A model generated the notes under the pieces. The model saw only the letters and a program-made list of their open reading frames with translations. It was not told the DNA's origin and searched no databases. 64,000 nucleotides of DNA from Niebla homalea (lineage: Eukaryota; Ascomycota; Lecanoromycetes; Lecanorales; Ramalinaceae): contig JAHGAU010000038.1 of NCBI GenBank assembly GCA_019925105.1, positions 186,001-250,000 of the forward strand. The letters are read 5' to 3'. The position numbers were made by a program, and so were the translations under genes. Every line of letters begins with the position of its first letter. The stretch's first letter is position 1. Of the stretch, positions 53,718-64,000 are shown piece after piece.

Positions 53718-54810
53718 ATGTTCTCAATCGAGCTGTCATTGCGTTCTTCTTCTTTCTTCTTGATCACTCATCTAGCAATCAGCATTGTCACCGCCGCTCC
53801 ATCAACATTCTACTTCCCCGACAGTTCGAAAGCCAACGCCCACACGCCATGCTCCAGTTCCGCCTCACGATCAGCTTGTTGCGAAGACGGCTCTATTTGC
53901 ATGACCAAGGGCTTCTGCCTCGACAAGATGATTGTTGCTCGCCACTCATGCGCCGACCAGGCATGGCAGGATCCAGCTTGTCCTCCAGCTCGTGGCTGCT
54001 ACAAAGGTGCGCCATTCTCTAAATTCTTTTTCTAGCAAACCCTGCCGCGTCATGTCTCGCGGTCATTTTGCGTCATTCACTCCTCGCGCTCACTTCCGGC
54101 AGCAAATGGGTTTTGGGCCACTGTGTTGGTGGTGCACGAGGGCAGTCATTCCAAGGGTCTAGTCAATTTCAGGGACGTTTCGTCCAGTGCTGTCGATGTC
54201 TCGCAAATCCTGCATCGTATGAAGCAATATTGGGTCCAAGTTTTACCTGAAAAAAGTAATGCTGACCCCGCAATGTCACCAAGCTTCGCAATTACCAACC
54301 GGTATTTTGTCAGTGACAATTAAAGCGGTGGCGTCTGCTGGGAGCTCGATTGGCATGGCCACCACTGCGACCACAGCCACTTCATCGCCAGTGTCCAAGT
54401 CCCCGAGTCCGACTACTCATGCGCAATTCAACAGTGTGGCGTCAGGCAGTCCGATCATTGTGGGCGTGGGCGATGGAGTGACGCTAGCACTATTCGCGAC
54501 CGCACTCGCAGCCCTCCTGGTTCTCGAGAAGAGGAGAATTAGAAGATCTGTGCATCAGTCAAGCGAGCAGGACCTCAAATCTCTCGTTGAGACCGTCGTC
54601 GGAATGCTAGCATCATTTCCAGATCAGTGGGGAGAGGCTCGGATGAAGCATGCCTTGACAAACGCGTCGATTGATCTCGATGAAGAAGGGAGATTCAAGG
54701 GTGACCTGTCGAAGCCTGGCGTGGTTGATGGAGCGGAGAGGGAGCTGGGTAAGTGGGGGAGGCATGAATGGTTGGCCATGTGGATCGTCAGTATTAGGGA
54801 TCATGGATGA
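53718..54810 (+). CDS. Cys-rich single-pass membrane protein (second copy; internal exons uncertain)
   Basis: Exon 1 (53718-54006) starts with a signal peptide ending near VTAAPS and then has a cysteine pattern CSSSASRSACCEDGSICMTKGFC followed by ADQAWQDPACPPARGCYKG, closely parallel to the protein at 10275-11180. A GT donor follows at 54007 and a good acceptor at 54016. The C-terminal exon has a Thr/Ser-rich stalk, a transmembrane helix (about DGVTLALFATALAALLVLEKRR) and a cytosolic domain of about 80 residues with SEQDLKSLVETVVGMLASFP. The part from 54017 to about 54300 does not give one clean frame: the expected second Cys motif (CCSNG type) is not found. Either another intron was missed or this part has decayed. 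Confidence 0.55.
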
Positions 54811-57652
54811 CGTGAAGAATGAACCTGCTGAGCCCTAAATCGCCGTCCTGGGAGTTAGGAAAATCTTGCTCACTCGAGAAGATTTGGACCTTCTTAGAGT
54901 GTAGAAGGTGGACAGATCCTCGCCAGCACTAAGAGATGGCCAACACAGAGCTAAAAAGCCGACGACACTGCCACCCACAACGAGCTTTGGACAGCAAGGA
55001 CCTGACTCAAAAGATTCACTAACCTTCGTGATGAACTAAATATTTTTGCAAACCCATTCACCCATCTCCTCGCCGCCTTCCTCCCTGGGCCATATTCACT
55101 CACCGCCCACTGGAGTAGGACACCACACCACCAAAATCGAGAACCCCCAAAACTCTCCTCACCCCACCACTTCATCTGCCGAAACACCCTCACTCCACCC
55201 CCATCCTCCCCCATTCCTCACCTCGATGGCGTCGGCGGCAAAGGCTTCGTGGGCGGCGGCCCGGGATCCGGTCCCGGAAGGTTTGGCCCCTCTCTACTTC
55301 CCCCCCACCTCCACTATCTCCTCCGCTCCTTGGCCCAGGCGAGCGTCTTCCTCCTCCTCCTCCTCACGCTCACTCAATCCCGGCTTCGATGGTGGACCCC
55401 GGTCTCATTGCAGTGGAACTCCTTGGGATCCACCCACCACCACCACCCGCCCCCCCTGGAACTCCCGTGGCCACATCATCAACGTCGCGGAGTCTGGCCG
55501 TCGTCGTGGCCCTTTTGGCGGCATTTGGGCCCTCCTCCTCCTCCTCCGCCGCTGGTGATTTCGTGGATACGATGATGGCTCGTTGGTATCTCGCGCTTCA
55601 GTCGGAGGAGCGGCAGTGCGGCCGTGGAGCATGCGCTCAGGGCCAGGGCGGAGATTGCTGGGTTAGCGAAGGCTGGGCCGGGGGTAGGTGGTGCGGCGTT
55701 TCTGGCAGAGGGGTTATTGGTGCTGGCGTGGTTGGAGTCTGATGATGTAGGGTCACGATTGCCATGGATGATAAAGTCCTTGTCGGGGTGCTTGGATGGG
55801 GGGTGTGCGCCATTGGGTCGTTGTTTTGGTTGGTCTGGATTGATGGGTTTGGGTTCGCGGCAGCAATCGTTGTTGTTCTTCGGGGTGATGGTGGTGGTGA
55901 TGATGGGGGTGATGGTGAGGGTGATGGGAGACTTATCTCCTTTGCTGCTGATGCTATTTTGGATGTGGTCCCAGAGGAATGCAAAGAAAGAGAATTGTCC
56001 ATCTGAGGTTGGGGACGATCTTGTGAGGGGCGGCGGATGGTCATGGTTCTCTCGTTCATGCTGTTGTGATCCTGTCACTAGAGTTCTGATGATCTGTTGG
56101 AATGTTTCATCGACGCTTTGGAGAAAGAGAATGTGAGCTATTGGCTGGCCTGGGGGAATATGTACAGAGTTATGGATGAGGCAGACCCGAGATTTCACAG
56201 GCAATGAGTGGCTTGCCGTTGCTGCTTCATGATGATCGTCATATTCACTGTTGTGGGAAAAAATATACGGACGAACTATCCAACCGAACAACTCGTCGCA
56301 GTGAATGACATTACCATGGCAAACAAAAGCAACCGCCATATGCAAACTCGCGATCCACCAAGGCTCGCAAAACGCAACAGTAGGAGCTTAAAAAAGCATA
56401 TGCCACCACAATCACACCCCAGCATCAAGCAACAACTCACTCCACCCATCATCCCCACTCCACCAAAATCCCCCCAAGATGACCCTCGCCGACCGGTCGA
56501 GTTCCCAAAACCCATCATCTCACACCTCCCCATTCGTCCCTCTATGCCAGCCTTGCCATGCCATCCTCATCTCCCATTTCCCCATCCAATACCAGCGACG
56601 CTCCCATTCCCCCCTCCCGTGTCCCAAGTCGTGCGTGATATCACGGGTCTCTCCTTCCTTCTTTCGGTGCTTATCCCGTGAGGCTTCAATCCATGGCAGA
56701 AGTGGTTCAGCACCCAAGGGCGGGGGGGGCTTGGGGAAGATTGGGAGCATTGAGGCGAGTGGCATTTAGGGGGATGGGCATTAATTGGGGGGGTTGGAAG
56801 AGGTGATAAAAGGAACGGGTATTGAGATATGGGTTGGATAGATTCTGTCATGCAGGTTAGGCTTGCCATGCATCATTGCACTACCCGTCCGTCTACGTTC
56901 CCAGGCTGCATTATCAGGCGAGCAGTACACAAAGCAGACACTGTGCGATGTGAGGATACTGAGAGACAATCATTTAAGATGGCAGAGTTAATCAAGATGG
57001 AGAAGCTATGGATGGGTTGAGGCAATGTGTATATCGAGTGTTTCATGTGCCGGGCTCAAGTATATGACTAACGTTGCGATCGATCAACAATAACTGGGCT
57101 GTGGCGGCGGTTTTTGCCTTGTCTCCGGTATGTCGGGATCGGTACTGCGGTGTTGTTTGCTATGTCTCGGATGTAGACAATGGAGGACTGTGTCACTGGT
57201 TCTACAGCATCGTTCTGGCTGTACGGTCTACCATGGCTTGGATCATCTTTGATTATGGTCATAATGCCACCGGACAATTGGTCTCACACGATATGAAACG
57301 AGCTGAGACTTCAGACATCGAGAAGAAAGGAAGATACTAGGACCATCCATGTACAAAGCATAGGGGTTTTTGGGGGAATATGGATCAGAATGATTATGGG
57401 TCTGAGATGCTTCGTTGTTCTGAGTGGGCGAGGCCCAGCGATGATCCAGATGGGACAGTCCATGATCTTTATAAATTCACCAGAGGGTTGCATGGCTCCT
57501 CCATCCATTCTTCCAATCTACAGACCCTTCAGTCAGATCAGGATACCTCTCAATACATCCTATCAAAATCGTACAGATTCCAGCGAGATCAGCAGGTAGT
57601 TGATACAGTCTTCCAGACACCGGATCACCTTATCACAAATCAATCAATAGAG
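54811..57652. other. long region without a confidently supported gene
   Basis: About 2.8 kb. Between 55040 and 56140 both strands have long open frames (plus-strand frames from 55046, 55226 and 55624; a 288-codon minus-strand frame 56345-55479). They are built of simple-sequence Pro, His, Gly, Ser and Val runs. One plus-strand stretch (AAVEHALRARAEIAGLAKAG, about 55618-55677) looks more like real protein, and a hydrophobic run (SVFLLLLLTL) occurs near 55345, so a spliced small gene may exist. I cannot build a consistent model. GGTGAT/GGGGGT repeats lie at about 55886-55925. Confidence 0.4.
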
Positions 57653-58747
57653 ATGTCACAGCGATATGGTCACGTTGGACGAGTATGTGGCCTTCCTGAA
57701 TTCATCCTAGGATAGGGGTCACTGACTAGCCAATCATAGGGTGATGCAGAGGTCAAAAAAGCAAAGGAGAAACTGGGGCTTCGATCACAGCTTCCACGGC
57801 CGAAAATGTTTCATCAGCGTCAAGATGGCAGCGTTGGAGGTACCGGCTGCTTTGCGTCCCTGGCGACCGGAATCAAAGCCGGCCAAAGGATTCTGGTAGA
57901 ATATCCTCTGTTTGATATGCCGCCAGATTTCCAAGATCAAGACCTGGATGACGAATTGAGAAGCCTAAGCCAAGCAGATCGGCAAGCTTTTCTGAGCCTC
58001 CACGCCGTGAATGGAACGACTCCCCTCAACCGTCGGATCTTCGAGACGAACCGGGTCCAGATGCTAGAGGGCGAACAAGAAGAGCCAAATACAGTCTACC
58101 GTGACGCTGTGTTCCTCCAAGCCTCGAGGTTCAATCACTCTTGCGTTCATAACGCCTACATGCAATGGAACGAAAAGAAGGGTCAATTGACTATTTACGC
58201 AGTCAAGAGAATCCCAAACGGCGAAGAAATCTTGGTCAACTACATTGAGTTGTGGTTTTTCAGACAAAATGATCGTTCAATCGCTCTTCGACACTACGGC
58301 TTTTTATGTCGGTGTGAAGCTTGTCGAATCGAAGAACCATTCGGTCTGGAGAGCGAAAACCGTCGAACCAATATGCGGACATTGGAGACCGCGATCAAGA
58401 ACGCTGCAACAAATGTTGAATCATCCATTCACTCGCGTCATTCTGTGGCTGACATGGAGGAATTGTTGGATTCGCTAGATCTCGAAGGGCTGATCTTTCC
58501 AGTGGTGGCCTATTTGCATCTTCAATGCCAAGAGTGGTATTGCCAGCACTATTATGAGACCGAGCAATTCGAGAGGGCCGAGACCCGCACACGCTACAAG
58601 GACAACCGGTCATTAGCCATAAAGAGTGCTCGCGAGGCTTTAAAGCACGCCTTAATGGCCACGGGTCGAGACTCGAAGGTGACGAGAAGAGCCTTGAATG
58701 CCATTGAAGATTGCCGGCAGCTAGGAGATCTGGATTGGGAAGACTAA
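57653..58747 (+). CDS. SET-domain protein (SMYD-like lysine methyltransferase)
   Basis: Exons 57653-57682 and 57740-58747 join in phase 0 to 345 residues. The SET domain begins GGTGCFASLATGIKAGQRILVE, the typical opening strand. The SAM-binding pseudoknot follows as FLQASRFNHSCVHNAYMQWN (the conserved NHSC motif) and GEEILVNYIELWF, with the post-SET cysteines HYGFLCRCEAC. The rest is helical, like the tails of SMYD-type enzymes. These transfer methyl groups from S-adenosylmethionine to lysines of histones or other proteins; the substrate is unknown. No MYND zinc finger is seen. The short first exon (MSQRYGHVGR) is inferred from a GTATGT donor; further upstream exons cannot be excluded. Confidence 0.85.
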
Positions 58748-60237
58748 GAGCCCTCACGCAAGTAACCGTATCACATATCGTTGTCGCCTTGAAAGCATTG
58801 TGAATCGGAGAGCGCCGAGCACGTTCCGAGAACAAGTTTGGTGTTCTAAAAGGCCAATGAAATAAGAAAAGATTGAGGCCAGGCTGCCATTGAAGAAGCA
58901 AGGCAGTTGAAGGACGCGAGGAGCTTAGAGGATATCCTCACAGCAGATTACCTTGTGGAAATATCCTGTGTGAACCTCGAGCGATATGCTGTTGAATTCT
59001 GCGTGACTGATGGGCTTCGCGCATTTGAGATAAGTCCCATTTGATATTATATGGAGCGCGAGTGTGAGTTTACTGAGATCGTTATCCATCAGTTACCGGG
59101 AAGAAGTAGTTAGATAGAATAAGGTGCAGGTTAAAATGGCTCTCAACAATTTGTTTTCCAACAGTACTGGATCCCAGACAGATATTTGAACGCTGTGAAG
59201 TTAGATTTCAATGTGATGATGATTACCATATACGCAAGCATCCTCCAGTCCTGAAAAAGAACAAAAGGAAGCCAACTGCCCCGTGACAGTCAGGTCCCTT
59301 CAGGGGCCCTCAACCCTATACAATTATCGACTGTACCTGAGACCCGTTTTATCAGCCCAAATCCCCGCAAATGTTAGTTTGCACATTGGTGGATTCGAGC
59401 CCGCTGCACTAAGTTGTGTGGTCGCTTCCTCAGTTACGGAGATGGGGTTTTATTTGGGTATATGTCCTGCTAGTTGTTTCAACTTGCTTCTTGCTTTGGG
59501 GACGCCACCCTTCCAATACCCGCCCAACACAACACAGTCCAGATAATTTGACGAGACATTGTAATGCTTAAATCTGTAAGGCAAGAAATTTTACACACAT
59601 AGTCCCTACCTTTGGCATTGCTGTGCCACTGTAAAGTCACCACTTGAATGCAGCTGCATTACCTTTAGAAATACGGGATCATTGTATTGTTGACATGAAA
59701 CTACTTTCATACATTCTTGTCACCGTCTGAAAGCTGTATTCTTTGCCATCAACGTTAGGAGGGTGTTTGGAAGGGGGCGGAACAACTCGCTTCATGCTGG
59801 TAAATATCTTTCAACCACGCTCTCTCGACCGTATGCGTTGTCTATTTTGAGATTTCTCCAAGTGCTCTATATCGATGTATGCTTTTTCAAGAAAATTTAC
59901 ACATCAAGTAGCCTTCAGAATGCGTTTTCTGTATCTCGGGAGGTCGACAAGATACCATATCTTGTCCACTCTGCATTTCATTTGCAAAAACATATTTTGG
60001 AGGACGTTTCAGCCGAGTTCCTCACACTGAGTCAAGCATCTATCATGTAGGTGTGGTGGACTCTACGTTTGACTGATCTAGATGCGCCTGGCGCTAGCGC
60101 GTCAGGCGCTCGGTAGAAAGTGACGGCGTCTTTTCTGAACCCCTTGCAACCTTCCTCAATCCTTCTGCTCCTAGACAACGGCAACCATGGAGAGACGAGC
60201 CAGATGACACCACAGTGGCTGAGTGCTGCCGCCAAAC
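58748..60237. other. intergenic region, no supported gene
   Basis: About 1.5 kb, rather AT-rich, with no recognisable gene, tRNA or repeat. The tafazzin promoter should lie near its right end. Confidence 0.45.
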
Positions 60238-61627
60238 ATGGCTGATACAGAAGAGCCATTGCCTCCGAGCCTGCCATGGCGGATTGGATCTGCCATGGTG
60301 ATGGGCGGCATCGGCACCCTCGTCCGCACTTTCATGAACATCCCCAACACGCAAAGGGCGCATGGTCTCGATAAGTTTTTGGATCTCGTGGACGACAGGG
60401 AAGTTGTGGGGAAGAGGAAGCGGGGCTTGATAACGGGTGAGAAGTCCAAATTCTGCGCCTAGTCGAAAGATGCATCGTTTCCTGATGTGAAGTCTAGTCT
60501 CAAATCATATATGCGTGTACGTACGTATCACGTCTCCTCCTGCCCCCCCACCCAAGCATATTTAGTTCCGCAAATGAGCTCACGATACGTGTTTTTTGCA
60601 GGATGGATGACCCATTCATCTGGGGCGTCCTCCCCCTCCGCTACCACTTCAACCCCAGCAACCACCGCTGGTCCCTGGCGAGCTACGACATCTGTTTCAA
60701 CAAGGGAAGGTTTGTCCCATCCATCCATCCATCCTGTCATCCATCGGAGCCGCTTCTTCTTCTTTGGACATGATTGGCTGAAGCAAAACCTCCTCGCCAA
60801 CATCTTGCCACAGACCTCTCGACCTCTTCTGGACCCTTGGCCAAACCCTGCCCACCCACCGCATCCACCACTCCCCCCACGGCGGCCTCTTCCAACCCAC
60901 CATGCGCGAAGCCGTCCGCCTTCTCTCGCACCCTCCGCCCTTCACAACTACCCCGCCAACATCTCCCCCGTTCCTCACTGCATCACCTCACGCGGACGTC
61001 CCGGACCCGTTTTCATCCCCCACCTACACCTACACCACCAACTCCCTCGACTCCTTCCCCGCGCCCTCCGCCTTCGCCGGGCGGCACTACGCCTGGATCC
61101 ACATCTTCCCCGAGGGACGGGTGCATCAGCACCCGCGCAAGACGATGCGGTATTTCAAGTGGGGGGTTGCGAGGTTGATATTGGAGCCGGATGTGTGTCC
61201 GGACATCATACCGATGTGGGTCGAGGGGAACGAGCAGATCATGCATGAGACCCGCGGGTGGCCGCGGTGGTTGCCTAGGGTGGGGAAGAGGTGTGGGGTA
61301 TGGTTTGGGGATAATGTCGGAGGGGATCGGGGTGGGGTGTTTGAGGGGTTGAGGGAAAGGTGGAAGATGCTGGTCGAGGAAGAGGACAAGAGGGGGAGAG
61401 CTAAAGGTGGCTTGGGGGAATTGAACGAGAAGTTGAAGTACGGGGAGCGGGCGGTGAGGTTGCGGGAAGAGTGTACATTGGAGGTTAGGAAGGCGGTGTT
61501 GAGGGTGAGGAGGGAGAGTGGTTTAGAGGATGAGGATCCGAAGGAGGGCTTGGTGGAGACATGGAGGGAGGAGGGAGGAAAGAGGGAGGGGAGGATGGAC
61601 GATGGAAGTCTGGTGAGGGACGCGTGA
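60238..61627 (+). CDS. TAZ1: tafazzin (cardiolipin transacylase)
   Basis: Exons 60238-60436, 60498-60516, 60602-60709 and 60814-61627 join in phase to 379 residues. The start PPSLPWRIGSAMVMGGIGTL is the tafazzin membrane-association segment. The catalytic HX4D motif reads NHICVMDDP (His70, Asp75) and its His is coded by a 19-nt microexon. Then come LPLRYHFNPSNHRWSLASYD, TLGQTLPTHR, and the second acyltransferase motif HIFPEGRVHQHP followed by MRYFKWGVARLI and PDIIPMWVEG. Tafazzin exchanges acyl chains between phospholipids to remodel cardiolipin in mitochondria. An insertion of about 45 residues rich in Thr/Pro/Ser precedes HIFPEG. The tail is highly charged. Intron 3 contains a CATC microsatellite. 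Confidence 0.92.
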
Positions 61628-62758
61628 TCGAAAGGTGATAGAGACGTGGGATACTCTGGGCTGCAACACAAAATGCGCTCCAGACTTCACCTCTTAATCG
61701 CTTCAAGCCTATGAAGAAAGCCATGGGGAAATGTAAGGTCATCATTCATGAAAGGCTATCAGAATATCCTCAAATCAAATCTATTTTCGTAAATGACTCC
61801 AGAATGTTGCAAGTTGAGTTTCGACCAGGCTAGGGTTAGCTACACACTTCCTCGTTAGCAGCTCCATGCTACCCGCATAGGGCGTTCGTGGTCAGACGTA
61901 TGTATAGACGTGAGTTCCTTCGTTGAGAGCCCTTGTGTCGTAGCCTGAATTTCCTAACGTCGTAACTCGTCAAATTGCTGATAGGCAAGCAAATACTCGA
62001 AATCACGTCATCATTCTCCCAAGCTATGATTGGTCAAAGTGGACAATGGAGTAGTTGTATCTTCGGAAGAGAAACAGTCCTTGGTTCCTTGATTCTCAGG
62101 TCCATATGCCAGACATGTAGTCTATGGCGTTTCTCTTAATTGCGTTGGTGTTTCATATCGCCTCTACAGTAAATCCAGTTCTACAACTTATTTCGTCAAT
62201 CATGTTTCGCAGAGGTTGTGTCCAAATTCATCATTCCCACAAATTTTGCTTATCTGAAAATAGTCATAATTTCGCGTTTGACCAAAGACAGAAAATTGAA
62301 TTGCCAGAGAAGAAAAGGCGTTCAATGGACCAAATAGGGTCTGTGTTGTTTCAAGTTGTCGGTATCACTGAGCTTTGGATAATCGGTCAACGCTGTATCG
62401 ATGTGGGACGGTCGCATTGTAGTCTAAGGCTCTTGGTCGACCTGATCGGTGGTGGTTCAGCGATTTACGTCGTGCATTAAGAGTCCACTTTCCCAAAGTA
62501 TTTTGACATCGAATGGTTCTAGGTAAGTATCCGGCTGCCTAGTAAGAGTTCGACGAGAGACCAAAGTCTACCTTGAACCTGGTCCAGCTGTCAGGCTTAA
62601 ATTGTTGTTGCATCAAAAGCCGGCATTTTGAACATTCAAGTTCAGAGTACTGTGCAGATGGCCAAATGAATTTGTACATCATGAGTAGGAAGGCGGAGTC
62701 ATCCGGCTTGCATGCTTCTGAATTCGCTCGTTGCAGTCCCGAATGTCACCGGTACAGC
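61628..62758. other. convergent intergenic region
   Basis: About 1.1 kb between converging genes. An open frame at 62124-62480 has a hydrophobic start but no recognisable domain, and I do not call it. Confidence 0.45.
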
Positions 62759-64000
62759 TTATGCCATATACGCCAGTGCTGTATCAGGCGCCGAATCGTC
62801 ACCAATGCCCGGCCCAACATCGCCGGAGGCCCGCATCATGATTGTATAGCAAGCGGACCTCATCAGACTCAGATACGCGTATTTGATGAGTATCTTGCTA
62901 TCAAACTCTTCCGGTAGCTCGCCTGACTTCAAGATTTCCGTGCAAGCAATATCGAACGGCAGAGGCCAATCCTGGAGGGCTCTGGTACTGCGTCCCCACG
63001 ATGGAGCACCAAGCTCAGCCAGTGGAACAATGGTTCGCGCTACTATCTTGTCTGCTTGCGATGTAAAGATGCGCAATCCCACAGACATAAGCTGATGTAT
63101 GATGTGAGCCATACATTGATCAGCTCTCTGAATGATCTCCCAACAAATAGGCATGGTAGACTCGGCAAGATACATGCTTGGATCTTCCCTACCGATAAAT
63201 AACGAGTTGTTTAAAGCGGGGAATGAGGTGGCCACAATGGCCACAACTTCCGGGCATGCAATCAATTTGCTGGATTCTTCACATTCCAAGAACGTCGAGA
63301 AGAGCCTTGAGTATTCCTCTTGGGGCATGTCCGCGAACCCGGTCGTTCTATATCTCCAATATTCCCAAAGAAAAGGTGAAGAGCCCCCAGATCTTTCAAG
63401 GATGTCCTTTCTAAGCTGACAAGCTTCTTGTGACAAAGTAGGCGCGTTCTGGGTTTTGAGCTCAGCTCTCATAATCTCATAATGATGCCCTTTGACAATG
63501 ACCTCTGCAAAATTTGCACACCAGGCTCGGGAATGAGAAGGTGGGACCGTTTTGTAGACACGAACATGACCAAACGCCATGAAACAAGCGGCCCCAAGGA
63601 TCGTGTCCGAAACACTATTTTCTGGCCAACCTTGCTCCTTGAGTACGCCGACTTTCCGCTCCTGCAATGTCATGAGTTTGACATAATCTGGCTGGTATGA
63701 ATCATCTAAGAATCGACCGAAGATAACATTGGGCCATACCCCTCTAATTTGGCGGAGTGCATCTCCGTGCTGACGAGTAACTTCAGTCTCCATCCAGGGG
63801 TCGCTTCGGAAGACGCTGTAATGAAGCATCAATCCCAATGTAGGATGAACAGATGATGAAACGCTACCACTTCCACCGGCCAGAGTTATCTGCCCACCCC
63901 CGGGGGAATAATTGATCACTTGCATGCCCATAGCGACGCAAGTTAACATGACAGTGAGTGCATCCACACGAGTAGGGGCGATAGTCAATTCATCTGGTAT
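62759..64000 (-). CDS. unknown protein, cut by the right edge (5' end missing)
   Basis: The frame is open from the right edge to the stop at 62759, at least 413 residues with no intron. It is mostly predicted helix with many Trp, Met and Cys residues and no signal peptide in view. Stretches such as VHPTLGLMLHYSVFRSDPWM, GRFLDDSYQPDYVKLM and CWEIIQRADQCMAHIIHQLM look globular and conserved, but I do not recognise the family. The amino-terminal part, which could carry the diagnostic domain, is outside the window. Composition and length strongly favour a real gene. Internal helical domains of fungal transcription factors look similar, but there is no direct evidence for that. Confidence 0.7.
   Translation of the reverse strand: MPDELTIAPTRVDALTVMLTCVAMGMQVINYSPGGGQITLAGGSGSVSSSVHPTLGLMLHYSVFRSDPWMETEVTRQHGDALRQIRGVWPNVIFGRFLDDSYQPDYVKLMTLQERKVGVLKEQGWPENSVSDTILGAACFMAFGHVRVYKTVPPSHSRAWCANFAEVIVKGHHYEIMRAELKTQNAPTLSQEACQLRKDILERSGGSSPFLWEYWRYRTTGFADMPQEEYSRLFSTFLECEESSKLIACPEVVAIVATSFPALNNSLFIGREDPSMYLAESTMPICWEIIQRADQCMAHIIHQLMSVGLRIFTSQADKIVARTIVPLAELGAPSWGRSTRALQDWPLPFDIACTEILKSGELPEEFDSKILIKYAYLSLMRSACYTIMMRASGDVGPGIGDDSAPDTALAYMA

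Noticed and set aside
55479..56345. 288-codon minus-strand frame
   Set aside because: Mostly simple-sequence translation (Thr/Ile/Pro/Gly runs) of a GGT/GAT-rich tract on the other strand.

Overview
The window comes from the nuclear genome of a filamentous ascomycete (Pezizomycotina). The genes carry short introns (about 47-100 bp) with CTRAY-like branch sites. The proteins are fungal types (STAND/NLR receptors, a HeLo-like protein, Loa1, Dbp9, a KlpA-type kinesin-14). An AT-rich block almost without CpA/TpG is the footprint of repeat-induced point mutation (RIP). A Dothideomycete-like host is possible, but the sequence alone does not settle it.

Layout. 1-5.3 kb: two tail-to-tail STAND/NLR-type receptors, an NB-ARC-like/TPR protein cut by the left edge and a NACHT-ankyrin protein with an apparent in-frame stop. 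5.7-7.2 kb: a CCDC47 homologue. 9.0-9.9 kb: a TA-flanked, non-autonomous inverted-repeat element full of minisatellites. 10.3-11.2 kb: a Cys-rich, Ser/Thr-rich single-pass membrane protein. 12.0-15.9 kb: a 1294-residue HeLo-like/pseudokinase/trypsin-like protease protein. 16.4-32.9 kb: mostly housekeeping genes (Med20, arginyl-tRNA synthetase, a disordered protein, the Loa1 acyltransferase with a frameshift, kinesin-14, Dbp9).

33.0-44.6 kb is a nested transposon complex. An old TIR element, now RIP-mutated and AT-rich, begins 82 bp upstream of the DBP9 start codon. It is split by an intact 7644-bp Ty3/gypsy chromovirus with 333-bp LTRs that I find identical and an AAAGT target duplication. 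The retroelement has gag and pol joined by a canonical -1 frameshift signal, a possible self-priming site and, unexpectedly, a four-exon antisense gene between pol and the 3' LTR encoding a zinc-cluster-like/coiled-coil protein.

44.9-64 kb: a DUF4267 protein with a frameshift, an intron-containing tRNA-Val(CAC), FHIP and CDC37 sharing a 221-bp divergent promoter, an unknown protein, a second Cys-rich membrane protein, a SET-domain protein, tafazzin with a 19-nt microexon carrying its catalytic histidine, and an unknown gene cut by the right edge.

How the genes relate. The housekeeping genes (ER protein biogenesis, lipid acyl transfer and remodelling, translation, ribosome biogenesis, mitosis, endosome transport, Hsp90 clients) show no shared pathway. 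The left 16 kb is different: it is rich in self/non-self recognition and cell-death type architectures. The most unusual systems here are the HeLo-like/pseudokinase/protease protein and the retrotransposon with its spliced antisense passenger gene.
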